This document shows, piece after piece, positions 1 to 11,029 of a DNA stretch of 64,000 nt (position 1 is its first letter; each line of letters opens with the position of its first letter). The stretch lies in assembly GCF_000204055.1 (NCBI RefSeq), contig NW_006768793.1, positions 277,983-341,982 of the forward strand, written 5' to 3'. Under the pieces are notes generated by a model that was not told the DNA's origin, did not search any database, and saw only the letters and a list, made by a program, of their open reading frames with translations. The translations under genes and the position numbers were made by a program. This stretch comes from Melampsora larici-populina 98AG31 (taxonomy: Eukaryota; Basidiomycota; Pucciniomycetes; Pucciniales; Melampsoraceae).

Positions 1-3000
1 ATCCTTGGCTTGGCCCTCATATTCTTTTTCGCTTCAATTTGGTTCAGCTCTACTTTAGACTTTTTCAAATTGGGTGCAGTAAGAGTGTTCAAAGATAGCG
101 AAAGTTTTAGAAATAAGTTGAGGAAGCTGGAAGGTATAGAAGAGTCGGAAGAAAGCAAGGAAGGAGAGGAAACTAATGGCAATGATGATAATATGGTTAG
201 GGCCCATCTACTTGATGTACATGATGGGTTGATCGGTGACTCCTTGGCTCAATTTGACCCGGCAGTCGTAACTGTGAGTACACTGCTTTGGGTACCAATC
301 CACTATCCCAGCTTCTGTCTGAAAGAGGAGTTAAGTTTATCGCCGAATACTTATTCATGTGAATTCTTAGTTTAAAGATCTTAGTTGGTCAGTCAAGACG
401 CCGAGTGGTCCTGTTGACCTTCTCACTGGGATCACAGGCTATATTCAGCCTGGCGAATGTACAGCCCTGTGAGTCTTTTCAGTCTATGATGGTCGCTTAC
501 GTCACAAGACTCATCTCGTTTCCTCCTCGGACCGAAAAAAGGATGGGTGCATCAGGCGCTGGTAAAACGACCCTTTTGAATGTCATTGCAGGAAGATTAT
601 CTTCTGAGACAGATGGCTGTATGTCGGGTAGGGTACTGGTAGATGGACGAAGCCCCAGTTCCGAGACGTACAAATCTATCGGTTTTGTCGGACAAATCGA
701 TTGTCATTGTGAGCCTCTATTTGGTTTTCGGTTTCAACCTTTCGTTACCTCTTTCACTGTATATTCTCTAAATGGACCCCGAAGACTAAATTGCATGTTT
801 CGAATGTGCCATTCAGGTGAAAAATCAACGGTCAGAGAAGCTTTGAGATTCTCAGCTTTGCTTCGACAACCGCGTTCGGTACCCCGTTGGGCGAAACTGG
901 CAGATGTAGAGCGAGTGATGGACATGTTAGGGTTAGTCTCGATAGCTGATGCCATCATAGGAACTCCTGAAGCTGGCCTGGGCCTTGAGGATCGCAAACG
1001 ACTTAGCATTGCCGTAGAATTGGTGGCTCGACCTCGGGTGCTGTGCGTGGACGAACCTGTGAGCGGATTAGAAGGAAGAGCGGCTGCCCATATCATTCAG
1101 CTCTTGTGCTCCTTGGCAAAGGGGACTGGATTAGGTGTCATAGTTACTATCCATCAACCATCGAAGGAGATGTTTGAACAATTTGACAGACTTTTGTTAC
1201 TTCAACGTGGTGGACGGACTGTCTACTTTGGACCAAGGGAACGAGCTGTTGAGTGGTTTGAAGATCGAATGGTAGGAAACAGATGTGGAGTGGGTATGAA
1301 TCCAGCGGAATATCTGATTGAGATGGTGAGCGGAGATGAAGATGAAGATGAGGATGAGGATGAGGATGAGGATGAGGATGAGGGGGAGGATGAGCAAGAT
1401 GAGGAGGAGGAGGAAGAATCTCACTTGGATGGATCGAATGAAACTACCTCGTTCGAGCGGACAAACCGTAAACCAACCGTGGAAGGCTCGATTATTGTCA
1501 CAGATCCACGTGGACGTCAGAGCATCGTTGTCCGTGAATCCAATGCACTCCGCTGGCTTCAATCACGTGAACAGATCGAAGTGATATCCAGGCTTGACGA
1601 ACTTTCGCAACAAATAGTAGGCTATCCAGCCACAGACGCTTCAAGAGGTGCCCAAACTTGGTTAGAAGAGGTCCTAGAACTTACTCGACGATGTTCATTG
1701 CATTTCTGGAGAGATAGCGTCTTTAGTTTTACACAACTCTTTACGTCTTTAGTCATTGGAGGACTGATAGGATTGAGCTTTGGAACCCAAGAACCATTAT
1801 CTTTATCTGGTTTGAAGTCAAGAGTCTTTAGTGTCTTCTTGATTCTCTTTGTTCCTCCGGTGATCATGAATCAATTGATCATGAAATCTTTTTTACTCAA
1901 GAATGTATACCAATTACGAGAATCTCGATCGGGTGTTTATCGTAAATCAAGTTTGACCCTTGGCTTCGTATTGGCTGAATTGCCATATTGTATCGCATCT
2001 GGCCTTATTTTTTGGATCACTTGGTTTTGGGGTGGTGAGTTTGATTTCACTTTTGATCGGGTTGGAAAGAAGCTCATGACAATGATTGGGTTTGGTTATA
2101 GTTGGATATCCGATCAATTTTGAAACCATAGCGTTCAGTGAGTTTTCCTTCTGGTTCTCTAAATGCGGCGTTTCCCCTTACTCACAGACCGATCACAATT
2201 CTACTGCTTTTCTTAGCCTTCATCGCTGTCCAATTGTTTTTCTTGTTCCAGGTGTGTAGCATACTTTTTCCTACTTATTCTTTGATCATCACTGACACCG
2301 ACATCGATTTGCATATGAATAGGTAACATGGGCTATTTGGATATCTGGATTGGCACCTACAATTGGCGTAGTAGCCAATCTTCTACCATTCTTCTTGGTA
2401 TCGATGGAAGCGTTCAACGGAAGCTTGATGTGAATATCTTTTGCATTCATTCTTCTTCTACTTGAATTTGTGATATATTGCTGAACATTTTGTTGGTGAT
2501 GCTATAGACCATATGATCAAATGCCATTTTACTGGAGATGGATGTATTGGAGTACGTCTCCTTCTGATCACATCTGGGTTGGAAACCCATAGCTTACTTT
2601 GGTCGCATTACACAGTCTCACCATTCCAATGGTATGTGAGGGCAGTGTTATCCGTCGTTTTACATGATGTGCCAGTACGTTGTGTGGATCACGAATGGGT
2701 CGATATCACTCCACCACCATCGATGACGTGAGTAACCTTTACACACAATCCTCAATGAACCTCATCATCGTCTGATGATATGTATGATTTATATCACTCG
2801 CACTTTCGCGCAGATGCGAGGAGTACATGTCAGGTTTTGGTAAGGTTAACAATCAATGTCAATACTGCCCTTACTCGAATGGGGATGAATTTGTAGATGA
2901 ACTTCTAGGTACCAAAGGAGCTTATCAACAAAGTTATCATGTTTTAGGAATATTCTTTTTATATGTTCTTTTTAATTTTCTTTTAGTTTGGGTCTTTGGT

Positions 3001-3054
3001 CGAGATCAGATTTGGAGTAGAAAGAAAAGTCAGAAAGGAAAGATTGGATTATGA
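1..3054 (+). CDS. ABCG/PDR-type ABC transporter, C-terminal half (5' end outside window)
   Basis: Multidrug-type (pleiotropic drug resistance) efflux pump of the plasma membrane. Frame 1 enters mid-gene with the end of the first membrane domain (segment starting ILGLALIFFFASIW). Exons I infer: 1-273, 371-468, 542-708, 817-2034, 2139-2251, 2323-2429, an exon of about 45 bp ending near 2553, 2616-2727 and 2814-3054. The second nucleotide-binding domain has Walker A GASGAGKTT, a signature region LGLEDRKRLSIAVEL, Walker B VLCVDEP and switch His in TIHQPS. It is followed by the second membrane domain with the family-typical DQMPFYWRWMYWISPFQW junction, a Cys-rich extracellular loop (CEEY...CQYCPY) and a last helix before a basic tail. 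Oddities: the D-loop reads SGLE rather than SGLD, and an acidic low-complexity stretch lies between NBD2 and TMD2. Identification as PDR class is firm; substrate is unknown. Confidence 0.93.
1336..1419 (+). repeat. acidic codon repeat inside the ABC transporter
   Basis: Near-perfect GATGAG/GAAGAT hexamer repeat followed by GAG-rich codons. It encodes about 28 Asp/Glu residues in the linker between the second ABC domain and the second membrane domain. It is in frame with the transporter. Other-frame ORFs over it (Met-Arg repeats and Ile-Leu repeats) are shadows. Confidence 0.9.
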
Positions 3055-4739
3055 GATTCGTTTTTTTCCATTGAAGAGTAGAGAGGTGAAAGGACGTTTT
3101 ATAAAAAAAAATGTTGTTGTTAGCTTTTTAACTCAAAATTGTGATATAGAGAACATGATTAATTTGTTTGTTGACTTATTGTATTAGAATTTTGTATTGG
3201 GTTTTAGGCTGATTGTTAATTCCTCATTCAAAAATGCAAATCAAAATTTTATTCAGCAGTATTTCAAGAGGCATTTTGGAAGCGCTCATAGATTTTTTTG
3301 AGGAGAGAGGTCGAGTCAGTACGATATGACTTGAGTATGAATTTTTGTAAAAATTATCAACCGTCATAAGAAATCCATTCAGTCCCTTTTGATTGGATCA
3401 GTTGAAGGATCTCGGAGAGAATTCAACTCGATCCAACGTCTTGTCTTTCGAAAATTATCAGATGCGGCCTGAGATATGAAAGACCACCACGACTGTCAAG
3501 GTAGATATAGAGATCGAGAAGGTATGAGTTTGACTACATCAGTTGTTAACATATTGCCAAACCACACAATTGCAAAGCAGAATCTCAAAGAAACTTTCGT
3601 GAAGGAAGAAGAGTATACATCTTTCTCTCAGCCTTTCATTTTGTGTTATGACGTCATGTCGTTTTGTTTCGTTTGCACAATTGCGTTATCATTTTGTTGT
3701 TCACTATTTAAACGGCCTATTCTTTTGTTCTTTGCATTTGATCTCTTTCCTTTGTTACTGGGTTTCTCATAATTTTAGATCATCATCATTTGTAGGCGTC
3801 CTGTCTTCTTGGATATAAGAGAGCCAAGTTCAGATATACAAGCAGTTTGAGTAGCACATATTGATGTGAAGACAAAGAGGTGATTCTTTTCCTTTTTGAG
3901 GGTTTCCTCTTCTCATTCAATTTTTTCTGTATTCTTATTCATCTCTTTGAAGATCCCTACTGACTCAATTCGTATCATGAAGCAGACTTCAATACCTCAA
4001 ATCACTGACAATCAGCTAAGCATTATCCTAATGAACTTCCAGTTATTTTGGGTAAGCTAGAATTGTCCTTGAGTTTGCTTCACCCAAAATGAACTTGATC
4101 AACCGTTGTGAAACTCCCCAAACTCACGATATGTGATTGATAGAAGTGTGAATTATCTGTGACATGAGCTTGTCTGGAACTTCGCCAATATCAAAGTGGT
4201 TCACGATGAGATGACGTCAGAGGTTTGATAAATCTAAAGTTTGATTGGTTCGATTCCAAGTTTGCTGACTTACGATAGTTACGATCTCCATCCAATATGA
4301 TATGATATGATCCAACCTGATGGATGTGACGCATACAATCAATCTCAAATGGCGAATGTCAAACATACCAAGATAGTAGAAATGGCAACTCATGGCGAAT
4401 GGCGAATAACGAATGGACACAAGTTGACTAATAGGCCTTCTCCTAATTCGAATGCATCCTGATCTTGATCCTGTCTTCACTTGGTCCTATTCCAGATTGA
4501 TTTGAAATTTTCATTCGATTCGTCTTAGTCTAGTTTATAATTCATTTTGCTCATTGTTCTTAAAATCGATATCCTTTGTGACCTTTCTCTTTTTAGATTT
4601 CTTGTTTACTAATCTTTTAATTCCTTCGACTTTTCCATCGAAAACCAAACTCATTAATTCCAAAACCTTTAATCCTAAAGAACTTCCTTTGACATCCGAA
4701 ACCCATTCAAAAGCCTTCAAACTTACAAGAGGAACAAAA
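3055..4739. other. intergenic region, no gene recognised
   Basis: About 1.7 kb between the ABC transporter stop and the Frag1-family start. AT-rich with scattered short ORFs that have no intron-consistent extension or recognisable motif. It probably holds the transporter 3' UTR, the promoter of the following gene and a short GATAT run near 4296-4312. Confidence 0.6.
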
Positions 4740-5950
4740 ATGAAGTTTATCACCTACGGAGCTTATGTTTGGTAAACAGCCTTCTTTACCATCATCCCTT
4801 TGACGCGTCCAGCTTGGTTGAAAGAGAGAAGACTGATTTCTGTTTTTGTTGCAAACCAAAAAGGTTTCCAGTCATGGCAAGTCTAGCTTGGCTTTCTACC
4901 CTTTTAGGTTTACTTTTACTTTGGATCTTACGTGATGATCATCGACAATACAAAGATAGAGAAGCAACAGTAGTCTTCATTTGTACGTACCAATTTCATG
5001 TCAAAAAAACATCAAATTTTCCTCTCTTGACCGTTTGGAATTTCCTAACACGAATCGTAAAATTCATCCCTTTGCCTCAATAGCCGATGCAGGAGCTGCT
5101 CACTTAGCTTTATTTATACCAGGTTGTGCCCTGGTATTTATATTCTATACTTTAAGTCTTTTATCTGAAAGATGGCTTAGACATTCAAATCGGATACCCG
5201 GTACAATCAGACGTAGAGAAACTTATTGGGGTATTGCTTCTTTAATCACTGGTACTTTAGGTGGTTTTTGGTTATTAATGTTATCGTAAGTTTTTATCTT
5301 CAAATCTCACAAAAGTTAAGAAACATCGAGTTGACTGTTTCTTTCCCATAGCTGCTTTAATACGTTCGCACACTCTACATTACATTGGTCTTTTACAATC
5401 CTTTTCATCCTATGCGTTGCATTCTCTTCTATCTGTCAAACGATAGAAATCATTTATTTACATCAAGATCACCCATCAAGAGCTCATTTAAAAAGAAATG
5501 CTCTTCTTAAATTATGTATCGTTGGTTTAGCCATTGGAGTTGCTGTTCTCTTTGCTATCTTATATGGTATCTGTCATGGAAAAAATACTTCGGATCGTTG
5601 TAACGTTGTGATCTCTGCTGCTGGTGCTTGTGAATGGCTTGTTTCTTTTATCCTTATGTTCTACTTTATGGTAAGCCATCTCTTTTTCCTTTCACACTTG
5701 ATATACTTTAATTTCAACTAATTCTTGATATCTAATGGTCTTTTTGAAAAAAAACAATCAGACTTTTATACTTGATCTTTGGCCAGCTGCTAAAACCTCC
5801 ACTCATTACCACGGCAAAGCTCTTCAAAAAGAAACTGGTCTAACCGAAACAGAAAACAAGATTGATCAAATTCAAGAGCCACAACCTAAAGTAAAATCTG
5901 ATCCTATAACGGTAATAACTGATGAAGGAAACATCTCGAGAGTTGTTTGA
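4740..5950 (+). CDS. Frag1/DRAM/Sfk1-family integral membrane protein
   Basis: Five exons join in frame: 4740-4771, 4864-4982, 5084-5285, 5352-5670 and 5762-5950 (286 aa). The protein has about six hydrophobic segments. It carries the family landmarks FISDAGA after the first loop, the ERWLRHSNRIPGTIRRRE loop between helices, FNTFAHSTLHWSFT, and a final helix ending FILDLWPAAKT. The C-terminal tail is hydrophilic. The family includes the N-terminal domain of Cwh43, yeast Sfk1 (PI4P and membrane lipid regulation) and DRAM; which role applies here is not shown by sequence. The start was chosen because exon 1 gives a short hydrophobic lead-in (MKFITYGAYVW) typical of the family, and all splice phases agree. 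Confidence 0.88.
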
Positions 5951-7314
5951 TTTCTTCATTGTCTTTTTTTTCTTGGTTGAATCTGTAACTTTTATATTCT
6001 CATATTGTATCAGGGCTTTAATTTTACTTTTTATTCATGGGATTGAATGAACATAAAATCTTTGGAAGATTGGAAGATGTTCTAGGGAATGAATCATAAT
6101 GTTGTTGATGATCATCTTATTTTGTTTACAGATCTGAAACTTGAAATCTAACACATTGAATGGAATAATCATGTTTGATCATTTTTGCAAATCAAAACTG
6201 ATCTCATTTCATATTTACGGTACTCAAAGCAAGTATGTACGCGTACATACCTTTTGCTACATAGTTTTTTTTGGCGGGGACAACATTAAATCCTGCTGAT
6301 TGGTATTATCTGAGAATGTCATCGCTCGTGCTACCATTCCGAGTTTTGAAAGTGATTTTGACTCAGAGACGATTAAGGATTTACGGTCTCATTTGCATCC
6401 GAATTACAAAAGGTAAGTTTGCACTGACTCATGATACCAGTCGCTGAAAACAGAGAACATGTCAATATCTTGACATTGATCAAGATCATATTCAAACTCA
6501 CGCCATCATCAAAGTTACATCTTGCTCATAGTCCTGTCATTCCTTGAGTGAACCATTGGGACTGTGGACAATCTGTGGACCTCATGTTTCGAAGAATCTG
6601 GTAAATTCAAACCGTGAGTGCCAAAATATGACAGGGATCAGAAACATTTGTTCAGGTCTGACTCTGCTGAAGTTCGTAAGATGACTGACCTGATAGATAT
6701 GATTATCTAAGAGGTTGGGGCCAATCAAAGCTGTATGTGCGTCAATAGCGATGAAGACAGAACCCCAAATGTATAGGACATGAAGCAAATCGTAGGAAAT
6801 AGAAGGCGAGATTAGCTTGATTTGAAGCGAGCTGATTGGCCCAAATTCACCCCTACGCAAAAATGTCGTAGAAACTCCACTGGTACGCCATAAGCGTGAG
6901 GCAGATGAAGAGCACCATATTCAATCTCCGTAATTGTGGTACATCAGGCTTGACATTTATCGAGAATGTGGAAAGTATGTTGCTTTGAGAGATGGAGTTA
7001 CGCGAGATTGTGATGGGAATTGGCAATGATGATGGGCAATGCAGATTGATTTGCAGTGAAATATTTCTGACAACGGCCAAAACTGGAAAATCACACTAAT
7101 GGTGGATTTCGTCGAGTTTTGTAAGCGAAGTGCCTCTGGGATTAAATATTATGAAAATATTATGATGATAGTGATGTATGTGTGATAGATGAAAGAGACT
7201 TGTGGTACAAATGGGTGCAAGATTAATGATGTTGTGGGACGCTTCAAACAGTAATTGTATGAACCACCAGAAGGCACAAGTAGTCCAAGTTTTCCCTTTT
7301 CTTTTGGGATTTCC
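5951..7314. other. intergenic region, no gene recognised
   Basis: About 1.36 kb between two convergent genes. Short ORFs on both strands lack motifs and splice partners. It contains the first copy of a palindromic motif at 6216-6250 (listed separately). Confidence 0.5.
6216..6250. repeat. palindrome-containing short repeat, copy 1
   Basis: Begins ACGGTACTCAAAGCAA and ends in the perfect 18-bp palindrome GTATGTACGCGTACATAC. Nearly the same 35 bases recur at 8786-8820, upstream of the first oxygenase gene. The bases around the two copies are otherwise unrelated. Function unknown; it could be a protein-binding site or a small mobile remnant. Confidence 0.7.
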
Positions 7315-8295
7315 TTATTGCGCTTGGCCAATTTGCTTGACAAATTGATTAATTCGAGATAGCATGTGAGTATGCAATTCTGAGAGTGTTCCTCCAATTG
7401 GTGGTTCGATTGGTGGATCAGTGGGTGTACCTAGAATTGCAACAACTCTAGCCTCAAAGCTCATTCGTGTAGGTGGTTTATCGGCATCTTTTTCTAGATT
7501 GAAAGAAGCGTGGGGTACATTGATACCATGGCCATCTGGTGCACGGCTATCATGTTGCATGAAGACAAATGCTTCATGGGGTTTCTGTTCGCTGAGATAA
7601 AACCACTTTTGATCTTTTCTATACTTCCATGCCTGAAGTGAATTCCAGGATCCGTCTGGTTTGATGTTAGCTTCCACAGCATCTTCTTTCACAAGTGAAT
7701 CCCATTTGCAGAAACCAAGATGATTGTCTTGAACCGCATGGATTGGCCTCCAAACATTCAGGATTGCAATATTTTTACCTTCCCACATGTATTTTCCAAA
7801 TCTAATCTCCTTTGGATCTGTTGACGCCAGAAATGTATTACTTGCTACGCCTTTCAAATATTCAGCACCTTTTGGTGACATATCAGAGTGAATTACGTGA
7901 ACTGGTCCTGCGGAGTCCGGTGAAGTGTATTCTCGGAAATTCATTGCATAGGCGTATGCTGATTTTGCCCCTGTCCTAAATATGCAAAGTCAATGAGCCT
8001 CTTTTGATTACATTTGAAGGCAGATCACTTTAAAGATTTACTTACAACTCTTTAACGAGCTCAACAGAATCTGCTTCCAAGGCTGCTTTATGTTCCTTAG
8101 AGAACTCTACCATATTCTCAATTCCTTCGATATGTCTTCCTGGGGCATAAGTAAATCCATCTTTTTCTAAATTTGGTTTTTCTGCTAGATTTCGGAGATC
8201 GTGAAGAGGGACCGGATAACTCTTATCAATTACATAAGTATTTTCGGCTTCTTTGCCTACCAGACAGTGAACGTTAGCTATAACTCCCTCAGGAC
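7315..8295 (-). CDS. CmcJ/NvfI-like (GA4-desaturase-type) Fe(II)/2-oxoglutarate oxygenase, copy 1
   Basis: Two exons are clear: 8295-8046 and 7975-7315, joined through LTGAKSAYAYAMNF. Family landmarks: the VIHSDMSPKGA segment with the HxD iron ligands, FGKY...AILNVWRPIHAVQDNHLGFC, WFYLSEQKPHEAFVFMQHDSR, the distal His in NVPHASF and the substrate-side Arg in SFEARVVAI. The CmcJ/NvfI family oxidises small molecules (cephamycin methoxylation, meroterpenoids, gibberellin-type desaturation) in the cytosol; the substrate here is unknown. The 5' end is uncertain: the exon opens after an AG acceptor (phase 2) without a Met, so at least one short upstream exon is missing from my model. It is a tandem paralogue of 10033-11028. 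Confidence 0.85.
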
Positions 8296-8299
8296 CTAA

Positions 8300-10030
8300 T
8301 CAGCATAAAGGTTAATTCAATTTCAAGTTTAGGTTACTATTGTATCTTCATCTGAAGTTTTGGAAAAGAAATGAACACGAACTAATTAATTCTCGTTTTG
8401 GAAAACTTTTGCAGTTTATAAAAGAACGATAGAAGAGACCGAAAAAGATGAATTTCTGGAACAAAGATGAATACATTTAAATAGTTGTTTTTGATGAAGA
8501 GATCGTTATTTGATGAAGAGATACAGGCTATGAAGAGATATGATCATAATGACACCGATTATCTAAAGTACTTATAGGCTGAGGAGTTTCGGTGTGCTCT
8601 TACACCCTCCACTTCTGTCACAACCCTGGTCATGCTGAGACCTTAACTCTTGATCGGCAATTATGTTCTTATACGAGACATGTACTAGGATGTAAGGTCA
8701 AGAAATGTACAGCTCTTACATTCGGACTCAGAAGTGGAGTGTTTCAGGCTCCCCAACCATTTCTTCCGAGAGAACATCATGCAATTACGGTACTCAAAGC
8801 AACTATGTACGCGTACATATGTTGAAATCAAGGCACGCATAATCTTGGATTTCCATCTCATTTCTCAAGGGCAATGACTGTGGTTCACTGAAAATGATCC
8901 AAACTACAGCGTGATAAATCCTTCCCCAAGTGATAAATGTGTGATTGGAGTTTTCATCTACATTATTCTTTGCTTTGACTTGCAACTTTTCATGGAGTGG
9001 TACTGTTTGAGATCAAGATGTACTTTTCACCAAGGACATACAATTCAGGCGAATTCATGATCCACATGTCGGATGATTCTTTCAAACCAAAGAGATTGTG
9101 TCATGTTGGATGGGGTACAGTCATGAATCAGACTGTAGAGTATCCAATCGCGCGGCCATGACTGGGGTTATGTTTACGACTTGATCCAAAGCTGAAGGAT
9201 TCGACATTTCTTCGGAAAAGCAGCATTCACAACGAGGAAAGCTTGGTGTGCAACCTCTGAAACAGCAGAAACTGTCCACGTGTTACATAGCAGACGGGCA
9301 TCTGGTTGGGAATTGTGTGGCACGTGAAGTGAGGACGCTTGAAACGTCCCGGGGAGCCGCTTGATGATTGTACTTGCTCAGTCCTATCACATCCCTAATC
9401 ACGAACTAAACCTTGCGAGCTCAGCAAGAGAGGAGAGAGAGACTTTGATAGGTTTTCTACTCGTTAGTTCTCCACAAAATAGAAATGAGAACAAATGTGA
9501 CAGAAGAAACAAACTGAGACCCAGGGAGTGGCCCAGACCTGGTCGACGTAGCCAAGACTAATGCTATAATGAGAAGTGCAAAACATTTTCATAGAATGTT
9601 ATCAAAGTCAATTGCTAGATCACAATGTAAGTATCCCACCAAGAATTTTCCAATATTCCTGCGAGTATGTAGTTCATCTAGGAATGATTCAGCCATTGTA
9701 GCGATTACACCCAAAACTTGTTCTTTTGGTCACTTTATCTTCTTGCAAAGCAAAGGAAGCATGTGGAACAATGATTCCTCAAATAATCATCACTTAGGTG
9801 GGGCCAGTAGCAATAAACAAAGGAACATAGGAAGGAATGTGATAAACATGTTGTGAGAGTTGAAAAATGGACTTAAGATTGTATTGTGATATATACGTGA
9901 AAGCAAGAGGGAACCATAGGTTTGAGAAATGTTGCAAGATTATCAATGTTGTTTAGTGTTCCAAACTGTGAATGATTGTATGAACCACCAAAAGGCTCAA
10001 AAGATCAATGGTGCTTGTGTTTTTTTGGTG
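8300..10030. other. intergenic spacer between the oxygenase paralogues
   Basis: Holds the promoter and likely a missing 5' exon of oxygenase copy 1 (up to about 8500), the duplicated upstream block and a unique stretch. A diverged dispersed repeat at 9409-9560 ends TGGTCGACGTAGCCAAGAC and resembles 14800-14973. ORFs at 9361-9561 and 9569-9856 have no recognisable features and I do not call them genes. Confidence 0.5.
8786..8820. repeat. palindrome-containing short repeat, copy 2
   Basis: Same ACGGTACTCAAAGCAA start and ATGTACGCGTACAT core palindrome as at 6216-6250, with one central difference. It lies upstream of oxygenase copy 1. The equivalent place upstream of copy 2 (near 11490) keeps only a decayed GCTATGTACATCC. 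Confidence 0.65.
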
Positions 10031-10032
10031 AT

Positions 10033-11028
10033 TTACACGTCTATGTATGAAGTGGGGATAATTCGATTGATGACATGATTAATTCCTGATAACATGTAAG
10101 TATGAAATTCTGAAAGTCTTCCTCCGATTGGTGGTTCGATTGGTGGATCAGTGGGTGTACCGAGAATTGCAACGACTCTAGCCTCAAAGCTCATTCGTGT
10201 AGGTGGTTTACCGGCATCCTTTTTGAGTTTAAAGGAAGCGTGTGGTACATTGATACCATGGCCATCTGGTGCGCGGCTATCATGTTGCATGAAGACAAAT
10301 GCTTCATTGGGTTGCTGTTTGCTGAGATAAAACCACTGTTGACCTTCTCTATACTTCCATGCTTGAGCTGAACTGAGGCCGTTGTGTGGTTTGATGTTAA
10401 AATTCACGGCATCTTCTTTCACAAGTGATCTCCAATTGCAAAGACCAAGATGATTATCTTCGACAGTACAGATCGGCCTCCAGACATTAAAGATCGCAAT
10501 ATTTTTACCTTCTCTCATGTACTTTCCAAATCTAATCTCCATTGGATCCGGCGAAGTCAAAAATACCTTTCGTGCTACGCCTTTCATGTATTCAGCCCCT
10601 TCTGGTGACATATCAGAGTGAATGACGGGAGCCGATTTTGGCGCGTTTGGTGAAGTGTGATCTCTGAAATACATTGAATAGGTGTATGCTGACTTTGCCC
10701 CTGTCCTAAAGATTCAAACTCAATGAGTCACTTTTAATTATATAGGGGACATGTCTTTGAAGATTTACTTACAACTCTTTAACGAGCTCAACAGAATCTG
10801 CTTCCAAGGCTGCTCTGTGTTCTTCAGAAAATTCTACCATATCCTCAATTCCGTTGATATGCCATCCGGAAACATAAGTGAATCCATCGGTTTCCAAATT
10901 CGGTTTGTCTTCCATATCTCGCAGATCGTGAAGAGGAACTTTCTGGGATTTTGACCGATCAGCTGAATATGTGTCTTCGGCTTGTTTCCCTTTGAGTAAG
11001 TAAACCTTGCCCACTACTGTTTCAGGAA
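10033..11028 (-). CDS. CmcJ/NvfI-like Fe(II)/2-oxoglutarate oxygenase, copy 2
   Basis: Exons 11028-10773 and 10705-10033, with the same intron position and phase as copy 1. The protein keeps the HxD ligands (VIHSDMSPEGA), AIFNVWRPICTVEDNHLGLC, WFYLSKQQPNEAFVFMQHDSR, distal His in NVPHASF and Arg in SFEARVVAI. The two proteins differ by conservative substitutions, by the N-terminal 25 residues (PETVVGKVYLLKGKQAEDTY here) and by the C-terminal tail (INRIIPTSYIDV versus KQIGQAQ). All metal ligands are intact in both, so both are probably functional. As in copy 1, the first exon opens with a phase-2 acceptor and the true start lies upstream, unresolved. An alternative label seen in databases for this family is GA4 desaturase. 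Confidence 0.85.
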
Positions 11029-11029
11029 C

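Noticed and set aside
734..1096. Minus-strand 120-codon ORF inside the ABC transporter
   Set aside because: It is the reverse frame of the nucleotide-binding domain, which has all expected motifs on the plus strand.
1197..1562. Minus-strand ORF with Ile/Leu run resembling a membrane protein
   Set aside because: Artefact of the GATGAG repeat read backwards.
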